From: Giesbergeria sp.
GTDB taxonomy: Bacteria > Pseudomonadota > Gammaproteobacteria > Burkholderiales > Burkholderiaceae_C
NCBI GenBank assembly: GCA_023150295.1
Contig: JAKLLE010000018.1
Span: forward strand, 1-54,909
Direction of reading: 5' to 3'
DNA length: 54,909 nucleotides
Positions 11,421 through 21,067 of the stretch are shown in pieces. A program made the position numbers and the translations under genes. Under the pieces are notes generated by a model. That model did not search any database. It was given only the letters and a program-made list of their open reading frames with translations, and was not told the DNA's origin. Each line of letters begins with the position of its first letter. Position 1 is the first letter of the stretch.

Positions 11421-11494
11421 TGCTCCCGCGCACAAGCCCCCGCACTGTAGCCGGGAACGGCGCTGCAGCGCGCCAGCGCAGGGGCGCAAGGGTT

Positions 11495-11510
11495 TGGCAT
11501 GGTCTGTGCT
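11495..11510 (+). promoter_or_regulatory. Sigma-54 (RpoN) promoter of the porin-glnK-amtB operon
   Basis: TGGCAT-GGTCT-GTGCT places GG (11496-11497) and GC (11508-11509) with exactly 10 bases between them, the -24/-12 rule for sigma-54. Predicted transcription start is near 11521, giving a leader of about 28 bases before the porin ATG. Confidence 0.75.
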
Positions 11511-11548
11511 TTGAGGGCTTATCGCAACGAATCTTTACAGGAGTGACC

Positions 11549-12632
<1,084 letters not shown>

Positions 12633-12667
12633 CCCCACCCTCCCCATTCCGAACGCAAGGATCTGCC

Positions 12668-14095
12668 ATGAAAAAACTGCTTGCCTCCCTGGTGCTGGGG
12701 CTGGGCCTGTGGGCCGCCGGGCCGTTGGCCTGGGCCCAGGCGCCTGCGGCCACCGAGCCCGCGGCCGTGACCGCACCCGCCGACGCTGCGCCAGCCCCTG
12801 CTGCCGCAGCCCCCGCTGCCCCCGCCGTGGCCGAAGCGGCGCCTGCCGACGCTCCGGCCCCCGCGCCCAAGCTCGACTCGGGCGACACCGCCTGGATGCT
12901 GACCTCCACGCTGCTCGTCATTCTGATGACCATTCCGGGCCTGGCCCTGTTCTACGGCGGCCTGGCGCGTTCCAAGAACATGCTGTCCGTGCTGGTGCAG
13001 GTGTTCGTGGTGTTCGCACTCATCAGCGTGCTGTGGGCCCTGTACGGCTACAGCCTGACCTTCTCGGGGGAAGGGCAGTTCTTTGGCGGCACCGACAAGC
13101 TCTTCCTCAAGGGCATTGCGCCCGACACGCTCTCGGGCCTGCTGCCCACGATTCCCGAGTACGTGTTCGTGTCCTTCCAGTCCACCTTTGCCGCCATCAC
13201 CGTGGCGCTGATCGTGGGCGCGTTTGCCGAGCGCATCCGCTTCTCTGCCGTGCTGATCTTCGCCGTGCTGTGGTTCACCTTCAGCTACATCCCCATGGCG
13301 CACATGGTGTGGGGCGGCGGTCTGCTGGCCAAGGATGGCGCGCTCGACTTCGCGGGCGGCACCGTGGTGCACATCAACGCCGGTATCGCGGCCTTGGTGG
13401 GTGCCTACATGGTGGGCAAGCGCATCGGCTTCGGCCGCGAGGCCATGACGCCGCACAGCCTCACGCTGACCATGGTGGGTGCGTCGCTGCTGTGGGTGGG
13501 CTGGTTTGGCTTCAACGCCGGTTCGGCCGGTGCGGCCAACGGCGTGGCGGGCCTGGCCTTCGTCAACACCGTGCTGGCCACGGCGGCGGCCACCCTGTCC
13601 TGGCTGGCAGGCGAAACGCTGCACAAGGGCAAGGCCTCCATGCTGGGCGCCGCCTCGGGTGCCGTGGCAGGTCTGGTGGCTGTCACCCCCGCCGCGGGCT
13701 TCGTCGGCCCCATGGGCTCCATCGTCATGGGCCTGATCGCTGGCATCGTCTGCCTGTGGGGCGTGGGCGGGCTCAAGCGCATGCTGGGTGCCGACGACGC
13801 GTTCGACGTGTTCGGTGTGCACGGCGTGGGCGGCATTGTGGGCGCCATCCTGACGGGCGTGTTCGCCGCGCAAAGCCTGGGCGGCACGGGCGGCCTGACC
13901 CCCGACACCTACGCCATGGGCCACCAGGTCTGGGTGCAGATCAAGAGCGTGCTCATCACACTCGTGTGGTCGGGCGTGGTGGCTGTGGTGGCCTACAAGA
14001 TCGCCGATCTGCTGGTGGGCCTGCGCGTGAGCGAAGAGGCCGAGCGCGAAGGCCTGGACATCACCTCCCACGGCGAAACCGCCTACTCGCGGTAA
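12668..14095 (+). CDS. amtB: Ammonium transporter AmtB
   Basis: 475 residues. A signal peptide and an Ala/Pro-rich periplasmic stretch (about residues 25-75) precede eleven membrane helices, longer at the N-terminus than E. coli AmtB. Family motifs seen: TAWMLTSTLLVILMTIPGLALFYGG, DFAGGTVVHINAG (first of the twin pore histidines) and VFGVHGVGGIVGAILTG (second). The cytoplasmic tail that meets GlnK is present. Follows glnK by 35 bases and ends at a strong intrinsic terminator. Confidence 0.95.
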   Translation: MKKLLASLVLGLGLWAAGPLAWAQAPAATEPAAVTAPADAAPAPAAAAPAAPAVAEAAPADAPAPAPKLDSGDTAWMLTSTLLVILMTIPGLALFYGGLARSKNMLSVLVQVFVVFALISVLWALYGYSLTFSGEGQFFGGTDKLFLKGIAPDTLSGLLPTIPEYVFVSFQSTFAAITVALIVGAFAERIRFSAVLIFAVLWFTFSYIPMAHMVWGGGLLAKDGALDFAGGTVVHINAGIAALVGAYMVGKRIGFGREAMTPHSLTLTMVGASLLWVGWFGFNAGSAGAANGVAGLAFVNTVLATAAATLSWLAGETLHKGKASMLGAASGAVAGLVAVTPAAGFVGPMGSIVMGLIAGIVCLWGVGGLKRMLGADDAFDVFGVHGVGGIVGAILTGVFAAQSLGGTGGLTPDTYAMGHQVWVQIKSVLITLVWSGVVAVVAYKIADLLVGLRVSEEAEREGLDITSHGETAYSR

Positions 14096-14159
14096 GCAGC
14101 CCCGCTCTGCACCGGTGTCTGGTGGCGCCGGTGCAGGGCCTGCGAGACCCTCCGAGCTT

Positions 14160-14187
14160 GCCCGCCCCCTCCAAGGGCGGGCTTTTT
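14160..14187 (+). terminator. Intrinsic terminator of porin-glnK-amtB
   Basis: GCCCGCCC (14160-14167), seven-base loop, GGGCGGGC (14175-14182), followed at once by TTTTT (14183-14187). Confidence 0.9.
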
Positions 14188-14227
14188 GCCATTTTGGCCT
14201 CCAGCGCCCGTACTTTCAGCGCAGGCA

Positions 14228-14244
14228 GCTATCAAAAGCATAGC
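14228..14244 (+). repeat. Degenerate copy of the three-hairpin repeat, copy 2
   Basis: GCTATCAAAAGCATAGC keeps the first stem of the family but the later modules are not recognisable. It lies between the amtB terminator and glcE. Confidence 0.55.
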
Positions 14245-14361
14245 AATCGAGTGACCATTGGCATCATGCCAGGCGCTGCGGCCGAAATCGCTCATCGCCT
14301 CTGTGCAGAAAATTCATGCCCCGGCGCGCGCGCAGGCCATGCACGGCGCGGCCCTGGCGCG

Positions 14362-14367
14362 TACCAT
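14362..14367 (+). promoter_or_regulatory. Candidate -10 element for a leaderless glcE transcript
   Basis: TACCAT ends 8 bases before the glcE ATG (14376). No Shine-Dalgarno is visible, so a leaderless or near-leaderless mRNA is suggested. Confidence 0.4.
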
Positions 14368-14375
14368 TCCCCGCC

Positions 14376-15482
14376 ATGGACCAGGCCCTGCAAACCCTCA
14401 TCGACCAGGTGCGCGCCGCCCACGCGCGCCAGGCCCCGCTGCGCATTGGTGGCGGGGGCACCAAACAAGGCATGGGCAGCCTGCCGCTGGGCGAGCTGCT
14501 GGACACGCGCCCCTACCACGGCATCGTCAACCACGAACCCACCGAGCTGGTGGTGACCGTGCGCGCGGGCACGCCGCTGACCGAGCTGGAGCACGTGCTT
14601 GCGCAGCAGCGCCAGTACCTGCCCTTCGAGCCCCCACGCTTTGCCAGCGGCGGCACCGTGGGCGGCATGGTGGCCGCCGGCCTGGCCGGCCCGGCGCGCG
14701 CCAGTGCGGGCGGTGTGCGCGACTACGTGCTGGGCGTGCGCATGATCAACGGCCTGGGCCAGGACCTGCGCTTTGGCGGCCAGGTGATGAAGAACGTGGC
14801 CGGGTACGACGTCTCGCGCCTCATGGCGGGCAGTTGGGGGCAGCTCGGGGTGCTCACCGAAGTCAGCCTCAAAGTGCTGCCCGTGCCCCCGGCCGAGGCC
14901 ACGCTGCGCTTTGAATGCAGCCAGTCCGACGCGCTGGGTCGCCTGCAGGCCTGGTGCGGCCAGCCGCTGCCGCTCAACGCCAGTTGCTGGGTGCACGATG
15001 CCGGGGCCGACACCCTGTACCTGCGCCTGCGCGGCGCCAGCGCTGCGGTCGAGTCCGCCTGCCGCAGCCTTGGAGGCGAGCGCATGGACGCCAGCGCCGC
15101 TGCTGCCGATTGGGAGGCCTGCCGTGACCAGCGCCTGCCCTGGTTTGCCGCAGGCGCACCCGATACCGGGCTGGATCTGTGGCGCCTGTCCGTGCCCACC
15201 GCGGCGCCCGCGCTGGACCTACCCGCAGACCTGATGCCGCCGCTCATCGAATGGCATGGCGCGTTGCGCTGGGTGTGGGCCCCCGCAGCCCATGCCAACG
15301 CGCTGCGCGAAGCCGCGCGCGCTGTGGGTGGCCATGCGCGGCGGTTCAGACCGTCCGATGCCGCCGCCGCCGCGCCCGAAGGCGGCCTGCCCCCCGCACT
15401 GCGCGCCCTGCACGAGCGCGTGCGCCAGAGCTTTGACCCGGCCGGGATCTTCAACCCCGGCGCATCGGTCGGCATGGATTGA
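14376..15482 (+). CDS. glcE: Glycolate oxidase FAD-binding subunit GlcE
   Basis: 368 residues, FAD_binding_4 fold. The N-terminal RIGGGGTKQGMG, then TELVVTVRAGTPLTELE and FASGGTVGGMVAAGLAGP form the FAD site. YVLGVRMINGLGQDLRFGG and KNVAGYDVSRLMAGS are typical of GlcE. The partner subunits are GlcD (flavin catalytic subunit) and GlcF (iron-sulfur). GlcF is encoded 0.85 kb downstream, but no glcD lies upstream: the preceding gene is amtB with its terminator. The stop is one base from the start of the next gene. Confidence 0.9.
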   Translation: MDQALQTLIDQVRAAHARQAPLRIGGGGTKQGMGSLPLGELLDTRPYHGIVNHEPTELVVTVRAGTPLTELEHVLAQQRQYLPFEPPRFASGGTVGGMVAAGLAGPARASAGGVRDYVLGVRMINGLGQDLRFGGQVMKNVAGYDVSRLMAGSWGQLGVLTEVSLKVLPVPPAEATLRFECSQSDALGRLQAWCGQPLPLNASCWVHDAGADTLYLRLRGASAAVESACRSLGGERMDASAAAADWEACRDQRLPWFAAGAPDTGLDLWRLSVPTAAPALDLPADLMPPLIEWHGALRWVWAPAAHANALREAARAVGGHARRFRPSDAAAAAPEGGLPPALRALHERVRQSFDPAGIFNPGASVGMD

Positions 15483-15483
15483 C

Positions 15484-16299
15484 ATGCGCCGCTTTCGCCA
15501 CCTGACCGGACAGCACCGCACCAGCGACAGCAACCGCCGCCTGGGCCTGCTGCTGGCGTTCAATGCCGGTGCGATCAATGCGGGCGGCTTTCTGGTGGTC
15601 AAGCTCTACACCTCGCACATGACGGGCTTCCTGTCCATGCTGGCCGACCACCTGGTGCTGGGCAATACCGTGCTGGTACTCAGCGCGCTGGGGGCTTTGC
15701 TGGCGTTCGTGTCCGGGGCTGCGGTCACCACCATCCTCATCCACTGGGCCAAGAAGCGCAAACTGCACAGCACCTACGCGCTGCCGCTGCTGATCGAGGC
15801 GATGCTCATGCTGGTGTTCGGCCTGCTGGGGGCTGCCACGCTGCACTGGCGCACACCCTTTGCTGTGCCCGCCACGGTCTTGCTGCTGTCCTTCATCATG
15901 GGCCTGCAGAACGCCACCGTCACCAAGATGTCGGCAGCCCAGATCCGCACCACCCACATGACCGGCACCATCACCGACCTGGGCATCGAGCTGGGCAAAC
16001 TGCTGTACTGGAACCACAGCGCCGAGCGGCCCGAGCTGCGCGTGCGCGCCAACCACCAGCGCCTGGCCCTGTTTGCCGGGCTCACGGCCATGTTCCTGGT
16101 GGGCGGCATTGCCGGGGCGGCGGGCTTCAAGCACGTGGGCTTCGTCTTTGTGGTGCCGCTGGCGCTGGTGCTGTGCGCCCTGGCCGTGCCCCCGCTGTGG
16201 ATCGACCGTGCCCGCTTGTGGCCACGGACACGGCGCAACGCCCCGGCAGCCCCTGGCGCCGAAGCGCCCGCTGCGCCGGATGCGCACGACCACCCCTGA
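15484..16299 (+). CDS. YoaK/DUF1275-family membrane protein
   Basis: 271 residues, about six predicted membrane helices. The family motif near the N-terminus (LLLAFNAGAINAGGFLVVKLYTSHMTGFLS) and SFIMGLQNATVTKMSAAQIRTTHMTGT are clear. Function of the family is unknown. It starts one base after the glcE stop and ends 34 bases before glcF, so it is co-transcribed with glycolate oxidase subunits; a transport role for glycolate or a product is possible but unproven. The C-terminal ~30 residues are Ala/Pro-rich and cytoplasmic. Confidence 0.88.
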   Translation: MRRFRHLTGQHRTSDSNRRLGLLLAFNAGAINAGGFLVVKLYTSHMTGFLSMLADHLVLGNTVLVLSALGALLAFVSGAAVTTILIHWAKKRKLHSTYALPLLIEAMLMLVFGLLGAATLHWRTPFAVPATVLLLSFIMGLQNATVTKMSAAQIRTTHMTGTITDLGIELGKLLYWNHSAERPELRVRANHQRLALFAGLTAMFLVGGIAGAAGFKHVGFVFVVPLALVLCALAVPPLWIDRARLWPRTRRNAPAAPGAEAPAAPDAHDHP

Positions 16300-16333
16300 A
16301 CCCCTGTCCGCACCCCATCCCCCGAGAGCCGCC

Positions 16334-17569
16334 ATGCAAACCCAACTGGCCCCCGAATTCCAAGGCACCCCCGAAGGCACCGAGGCCGAAGCCATCCTGC
16401 GCAAATGCGTGCACTGCGGCTTTTGCACCGCCACCTGCCCCACTTTCCAGTTGCTGGGCGACGAACTCGACGGCCCGCGCGGCCGCATCTACCTCATCAA
16501 ACAGGTGCTCGAAGGCGCACAGCCCACGCGCAGCACGCAGTTGCACCTGGACCGCTGCCTGACCTGTCGCAACTGCGAAAGCACCTGCCCCAGCGGCGTG
16601 CAGTACGGCCACCTGGTGGACATTGGCCGCAAGATCGTGGATGCCAAGGTGCCGCGCCCGGCGGGCGAGCGCGCTGTGCGCTGGGCGCTCAAGGAAGGCC
16701 TGCCCTCGCCCCTGTTCGGCCCGGCCATGAAGATGGGCCAGGCCGTGCGCGGCCTCATGCCCCAGGCGCTGCGCGCCAAGGTGCCCGCACGCGAGGACGC
16801 AGGCGCGCTGCCCACACGCCAGCACGCGCGCAAGGTGCTCATGCTCGAAGGCTGCGTGCAACCTTCCATGATGCCGGGCATCAATACGGCCACCGCGCGC
16901 GTTCTCGACGCCGCAGGCATACAGACCGTGGTGGCGCGTGAGGCGGGCTGCTGCGGCGCCGTCAAGTTCCACCTCAACGACCAGGACGGCGGCCTGGCGC
17001 AGATGCGCGCCAACATTGACGCCTGGTGGCCCTGGGTGGAAAAGGGCGAGGTCGAGGCCATCGTGATGAACGCCTCGGGCTGCGGTGTCACCGTCAAGGA
17101 ATACGGCCACCTGCTGCAGCACGACGCGCATTACGCCGACAAGGCCGCCCGCATCAGCGCGCTCACGCGGGACCTGTCCGAACTGCTGCCCGACATCACC
17201 CCGCGGCTGCAAGAGCGCCTGCGCAGCAAGCCGCAGGGCGCCTTGCCCGGCGTGCTGGCCTACCACCCGCCCTGCACGCTGCAGCACGGCCAACAGCTGC
17301 GCGGCACCGTCGAAGAACACCTGCGCGCGCTGGGCTTTGACGTGCGCCTGCCCCAGGAGTCGCACCTGTGCTGCGGCTCGGCGGGCACCTATTCGGTGCT
17401 GCAGGCCGCGCTGTCGCAGCAACTGCGCGAGCGCAAGCTCGGCCACTTGGGCCAGCTCGCGCCGCAGGTCATCATCTCGGCCAACATCGGCTGCATCACC
17501 CACCTGCAAAGCGGCACCGATACGCCCGTGCGCCACTGGATTCAGGTGCTGGACGATGCGCTTGCATGA
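16334..17569 (+). CDS. glcF: Glycolate oxidase iron-sulfur subunit GlcF
   Basis: 411 residues. Two 4Fe-4S ferredoxin motifs lie near the N-terminus: KCVHCGFCTATCPT and RCLTCRNCESTCPSG. Two CCG-type domains follow, with EAGCCGAVKFH and SHLCCGSAGTYSVLQ. Passes electrons from the GlcDE flavins to the membrane quinone pool. Third gene of glcE-DUF1275-glcF. The terminal region QVIISANIGCITHLQSGTDTPVRHW is characteristic of GlcF. Confidence 0.93.
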   Translation: MQTQLAPEFQGTPEGTEAEAILRKCVHCGFCTATCPTFQLLGDELDGPRGRIYLIKQVLEGAQPTRSTQLHLDRCLTCRNCESTCPSGVQYGHLVDIGRKIVDAKVPRPAGERAVRWALKEGLPSPLFGPAMKMGQAVRGLMPQALRAKVPAREDAGALPTRQHARKVLMLEGCVQPSMMPGINTATARVLDAAGIQTVVAREAGCCGAVKFHLNDQDGGLAQMRANIDAWWPWVEKGEVEAIVMNASGCGVTVKEYGHLLQHDAHYADKAARISALTRDLSELLPDITPRLQERLRSKPQGALPGVLAYHPPCTLQHGQQLRGTVEEHLRALGFDVRLPQESHLCCGSAGTYSVLQAALSQQLRERKLGHLGQLAPQVIISANIGCITHLQSGTDTPVRHWIQVLDDALA

Positions 17570-17628
17570 GCCGCGCAGCCGATTTCTGAGATGATCGCGG
17601 GCTTGTTTTCCTGCAAACCCTGCCTCCC

Positions 17629-18423
17629 ATGACCGATTCCGTGCCGGCGACCGACGCCCCCTCTCCCGCCACAGCCGCCGCCCCTGCCGCCGCCAGCGAA
17701 GCGGCTCCTGCTTCTGAGCAGGCTGCGCAGCGCCCCGAAGGCGGGCGCCGCCAGGGCCAGGGCCGTGGCCGCCCGGGTCGCCGTGCGCCGGGGGGCAATG
17801 CAGCCCCCAACGCCGCCGCGCCCCGGCCCAGCCGCCCCCAGCCGCCTGCGCTGCTGGAGCTGGCGGCGCTGTACCCGCGCCTGTTTGGCGAGGCGCCGCT
17901 GCCGCTCAAGCGCGGCATCTTCGACGACCTGATGGCCGCCCACCCCGAACAGTTCGAGCGCGAAGCCCTCAAGCTCGCGCTGGGCGTGCACACCCGCTCC
18001 ACCCGCTACCTGCAGGCCGTGGCCGCAGGCCAGCCCCGGCACGACCTGCAGGGCCAGAGCGTGGAGCCCATGGCCCCCGAGCATGTGCACCACGCCCTGT
18101 GGGAGCTGTACCGCCGCCGCCAGGAGCGCGGTGGTGACGAATGGCGCGCCAAGATCCGCACCCGCATGGCCCGCGCCATCGACGCCAGCGGTCTCACGCG
18201 CGACGACTACTGCGCCCGCGTGCACATCCGCGACGCCCAGGCCCAGGCGCTGCTCGACGAAGCCCTGGCCGAACTGGCTGCACAGCACGCCCGCGAAGAA
18301 GCGCTGCTGCACGCCTTCGAGGCCAGCGGCCAGACCGTGGAAGCCTTTGCCGACATGTACGGCATGGACCCGCGCACCGCAGAGCGCAACCTGCAGCGTG
18401 CACGCCAGCGCAAGGCGGGTTGA
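17629..18423 (+). CDS. ProQ/FinO-domain RNA-binding protein
   Basis: 264 residues. The N-terminal ~70 residues are Ala/Pro-rich and then Arg/Gly-rich (QGQGRGRPGRRAPGG), probably disordered and RNA-contacting. A ProQ/FinO domain spans roughly 75-190: LYPRLFGEAPLPLKRGIFDDL, LGVHTRSTRYLQAVAAGQPR and HDLQGQSVEPM. The C-terminal third is helical and ends basic. ProQ proteins act as chaperones for small RNAs and mRNA 3' ends. No Shine-Dalgarno is visible. The stop is followed at once by a repeat copy and a 56-bp palindrome. Confidence 0.85.
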   Translation: MTDSVPATDAPSPATAAAPAAASEAAPASEQAAQRPEGGRRQGQGRGRPGRRAPGGNAAPNAAAPRPSRPQPPALLELAALYPRLFGEAPLPLKRGIFDDLMAAHPEQFEREALKLALGVHTRSTRYLQAVAAGQPRHDLQGQSVEPMAPEHVHHALWELYRRRQERGGDEWRAKIRTRMARAIDASGLTRDDYCARVHIRDAQAQALLDEALAELAAQHAREEALLHAFEASGQTVEAFADMYGMDPRTAERNLQRARQRKAG

Positions 18424-18424
18424 T

Positions 18425-18484
18425 TTGCTATTAAAAATATAGCTGCTTGCGCCCATGAACAGAGCGCTGTAGCCATATTTCATC
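18425..18484 (+). repeat. Three-hairpin dispersed repeat, copy 3
   Basis: TTGCTATTAAAAATATAGC starts the element 2 bases after the ProQ-like stop codon. The third module is eroded to AGCCATATTTC and is followed directly by the 56-bp palindrome. Confidence 0.8.
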
Positions 18485-18540
18485 TAGGGCCTGTTCACAC
18501 TATTTTTGCCATCTGGTAAAAATAGTGTGAACAGGCCCTA
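18485..18540. repeat. 56-bp near-perfect palindrome between convergent genes
   Basis: Left arm 18485-18512 and right arm 18513-18540 pair throughout except one G.T position (18508/18517) and the central pair. The outer bases are TA, then GGGCC...GGCCC, then TA. It could be a MITE-like element with a TA target duplication, or a bidirectional terminator for the convergent ProQ-like and diguanylate cyclase genes. Confidence 0.9.
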
Positions 18541-18563
18541 AACCGACTTGCCCTGGGGCGGCT

Positions 18564-19697
18564 TCACACGCCCGGCGTGGCCTCGTCCTGCAGCACCACG
18601 CGGTTGCGCCCCTGCGACTTGGCCTCGTACAGCGCGACGTCGGCGCGCTCCAGGAGTCGCTCCAGCGGCTCGCCCGGCCGAGACAGCGCCACGCCCATCG
18701 ACACCGTCACCCGTACGCTGCGCCCGTCGAACGGCAGCTCCATGGCCTGCACCTTGGCCCGCACGCGCTCCAGCAGGCCCAGTGCACTGGCGGCGTCGCT
18801 GTCGTACAGCATGAGCACGAACTCCTCGCCGCCCCAGCGCGCGAGCATGTCCGTGTTGCGCACGGTGGCCTGCACCGTCCGGGCAAATGCCTGCAGCACC
18901 TGGTCACCCACGGCATGGCCCTCGCTGTCGTTGATGCTCTTGAAATGGTCCAGGTCCAGAATCGCCAGCACCAGCGGCCGCCCGGCGCGTTCGCAGCGCT
19001 GCAGCTCCATGCGGATGAGTTCGGCCATGTGCCGGCGGTTCACCAGCCCGGTGAGCTCGTCGTGCGTGGCCAGGTGGCTGATGCGTTCCAGCGCCTGCGA
19101 GAGCTGGTGCTTTTGCTGCATCAGCCGCCGCCGGATGCGCTGCAGCCGGATGGCAATGAAGGTGCTGCCCATCAGCACCAGCACGATCATGGCGCCATGC
19201 GCCGCTTCCAGCGCGGGCGAGCGCCCCGGCTCATCGAGCATGGCCACCGTGGCCAGCGCCGCCGCGAACACCAGCAGGGCGTACGCCATGTTGGCGGCCA
19301 ACTGCCGCGCCGTCATGCCGAAGATGCCGAACATCAGCACCAGCGACAGGATCACCGGCGTGACCCCGCGCGCCTGCCCCAGGAGCACGTAGGCGGCGGC
19401 GTTGCAGGCCAGTGCGTAGCGGATCTGCCATTGCGTCATGGACGGGTCCTGCAGGCGGAGCGACCAGCCGCTGCGGATCAGCACCAGCACGGAAATCAGC
19501 CCACCCGCGGTGCACAGCGCCCACCACCAGGCCCAGTCCTTGTGGCCAAAGCCCGCGTGCACCAGCATCAGCACCACCACGATGCACAGCGCCATCATCA
19601 GCGCCGCAAACGAGGCCATCGCCATGCGGATGCGCATGGCCGGTTCGGTGCCCAGCAGCCAGTCCGTCAGCCGTTGCATGCGTGCTTGCAGGTCCAT
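18564..19697 (-). CDS. Membrane-anchored diguanylate cyclase
   Basis: 377 residues. About six membrane helices occupy residues 20-190 (for example FAALMMALCIVVVLMLVHAGF), forming an unclassified membrane sensor. A short coiled linker follows (QQKHQLSQALERISHLATHDELTGLVNRR). The GGDEF domain has an intact GGEEF (289-293) and an RxxD inhibitory site (RNTD) five residues before it. It should make c-di-GMP with product inhibition. The ATG at 19697 has AGGAA close upstream on the minus strand. Confidence 0.92.
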   Translation of the reverse strand: MDLQARMQRLTDWLLGTEPAMRIRMAMASFAALMMALCIVVVLMLVHAGFGHKDWAWWWALCTAGGLISVLVLIRSGWSLRLQDPSMTQWQIRYALACNAAAYVLLGQARGVTPVILSLVLMFGIFGMTARQLAANMAYALLVFAAALATVAMLDEPGRSPALEAAHGAMIVLVLMGSTFIAIRLQRIRRRLMQQKHQLSQALERISHLATHDELTGLVNRRHMAELIRMELQRCERAGRPLVLAILDLDHFKSINDSEGHAVGDQVLQAFARTVQATVRNTDMLARWGGEEFVLMLYDSDAASALGLLERVRAKVQAMELPFDGRSVRVTVSMGVALSRPGEPLERLLERADVALYEAKSQGRNRVVLQDEATPGV

Positions 19698-19853
19698 GAT
19701 TCCTTTGCTCCGGGGTGCCCCAGCCCGTGGGCCGAAGCGGCGACTCTATGATGGCCCGTGCCGCTGCCACCGGGTAGCCTCTGCGGCAAGCCGGGTGGTG
19801 CAAACACAACAGTATCTGGCCCGTGCAGGGCTCTTTCCGGCAGGAGATCTCGC

Positions 19854-19985
19854 ATGCCCTCTGGCAACCCCACCCCCCGTGCCCCAGGAACCCTGGCCCT
19901 GCGCGCCACGGTCTGGGCCGTGCTGGCCTGGCTGGCCTTCAGGCACCTGGGCCGCCAACATAGCCCAGATTTGCTATCAAAATAA
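19854..19985 (+). CDS. Possible small membrane peptide (43 residues), truncated by a repeat
   Basis: ATG 19854 has AGGAG 7 bases upstream (19842-19846). The frame encodes a 43-residue peptide with one likely membrane span (LRATVWAVLAWLAF). The last residues LLSK and the TAA stop come from the first module of the adjoining repeat, so the reading frame may have been cut or extended by repeat insertion. No homologue is recognised. The rest of 19698-19853 shows no gene and probably holds promoters for this frame and the divergent cyclase. Confidence 0.4.
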   Translation: MPSGNPTPRAPGTLALRATVWAVLAWLAFRHLGRQHSPDLLSK

Positions 19986-20037
19986 TAGCTGTTTGCGCTT
20001 GATGGATAGGCGCTAGAAGCCAATTTGGCTTGCAATC
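19971..20037 (+). repeat. Three-hairpin dispersed repeat, copy 4 (best-preserved)
   Basis: All three modules are clear: GCTATCAAAATAATAGC; GCGCTTGATGGATAGGCGC; and the perfect palindrome AAGCCAATTTGGCTT. It overlaps the stop of the small plus-strand frame and the last codons of corA on the minus strand. Confidence 0.9.
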
Positions 20038-21001
20038 ACAGCCAGCCCGCCTTGCGGAAACGCCAGTACAGCAAGGCACCGGCGCTGACGATCGCGCCCA
20101 GCGCCATGGGGTAGCCAAAGGCCCACTTCAGTTCGGGCATGTGCTCAAAGTTCATGCCCCAGATGCCTGCCATGGCCGTGGACACCGCAAAAATCGCGGC
20201 CCAGGCCGCCAGGCGCTTGGTGGTTTCCGACTCCTCGATGGTCACCATTGACAGGTTCACCTGGATGGCCGTGCCGATGGTGTCGCGCATGGTGTCGATC
20301 GCGTTCTGGATGCGCGCCAGGTGGTCGTGCACATCGCGGAAATACTCCTGCGCGCCGGTGCACACCTCGGGCACGCGCCCGCCGTGCAGCTTGCCCGCCA
20401 CCTCCATCAGCGGCGCCACCGCATGGCGCAGCACCGTGGTGCGGCGCTTGAGCGCGTACAGCCGCTCGATCGAGCCGCGTGCCGTGCCGTGCTCGAAAAT
20501 GTCCTGCTCGATTTGCTCCAGCTCCGACTCGAAATCGTCGATCAGCGGGAAGTAGCGGTCCACCACCGCATCCATCAGTGCATAGAACACAAAGCCCGCG
20601 CCCAGGCGCAGCAACAGCGGCTCGCGCTCGCAACGGGCGCGCACGCCCAGAAAGTTCTGCTTGCTGCGGCTGCGCACCGACAACACAAAGTTGTGCCCCA
20701 CAAACACCGCCAGATCGCCCACGTTGAGCTCCCCGTCGTCCGGCTCCACCAGGCGCATCACCGCAAACAAGGTCTTGCCGTACTCCTCCAGCTTGGGGCG
20801 CTGCAGGCCCTTGAGCGCATCCTCCACCGCTAGGTCGTGCAGGTCGAACTCCTCCTGCATGGTGCGCAGCTCCTCGTGCGTGGGGTCACGCAGCGCCACC
20901 CACACAAAGGCATCGGGCCGCTGCAGCCAGTCGCTGATGGCTTCGACGTCAATATCGGCCAGCTTGCGGCCGTTTTCGTAGGCAACACAGTTGAGGATCA
21001 T
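20036..21001 (-). CDS. corA: CorA-family magnesium/cobalt transporter
   Basis: 321 residues. A long N-terminal cytoplasmic domain (FVWVALRDPTHEEL near residue 32) and helical stalk are followed by two C-terminal membrane helices. The signature GMNFEHMPELKW lies after the first helix; the Y/F-GMN filter is kept as WGMN. Forms pentameric Mg2+ uptake channels in the inner membrane. The gene is apparently single, downstream of and in the same direction as the ArsR gene. Its stop lies within the end of repeat copy 4. Confidence 0.93.
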   Translation of the reverse strand: MILNCVAYENGRKLADIDVEAISDWLQRPDAFVWVALRDPTHEELRTMQEEFDLHDLAVEDALKGLQRPKLEEYGKTLFAVMRLVEPDDGELNVGDLAVFVGHNFVLSVRSRSKQNFLGVRARCEREPLLLRLGAGFVFYALMDAVVDRYFPLIDDFESELEQIEQDIFEHGTARGSIERLYALKRRTTVLRHAVAPLMEVAGKLHGGRVPEVCTGAQEYFRDVHDHLARIQNAIDTMRDTIGTAIQVNLSMVTIEESETTKRLAAWAAIFAVSTAMAGIWGMNFEHMPELKWAFGYPMALGAIVSAGALLYWRFRKAGWL

Positions 21002-21067
21002 GGTGAGTGGGCGCGGCCAAGTGCGGGGCGCCTATCTTGGCACGGGAGTGAAAGCGCGTAGTGTGCG

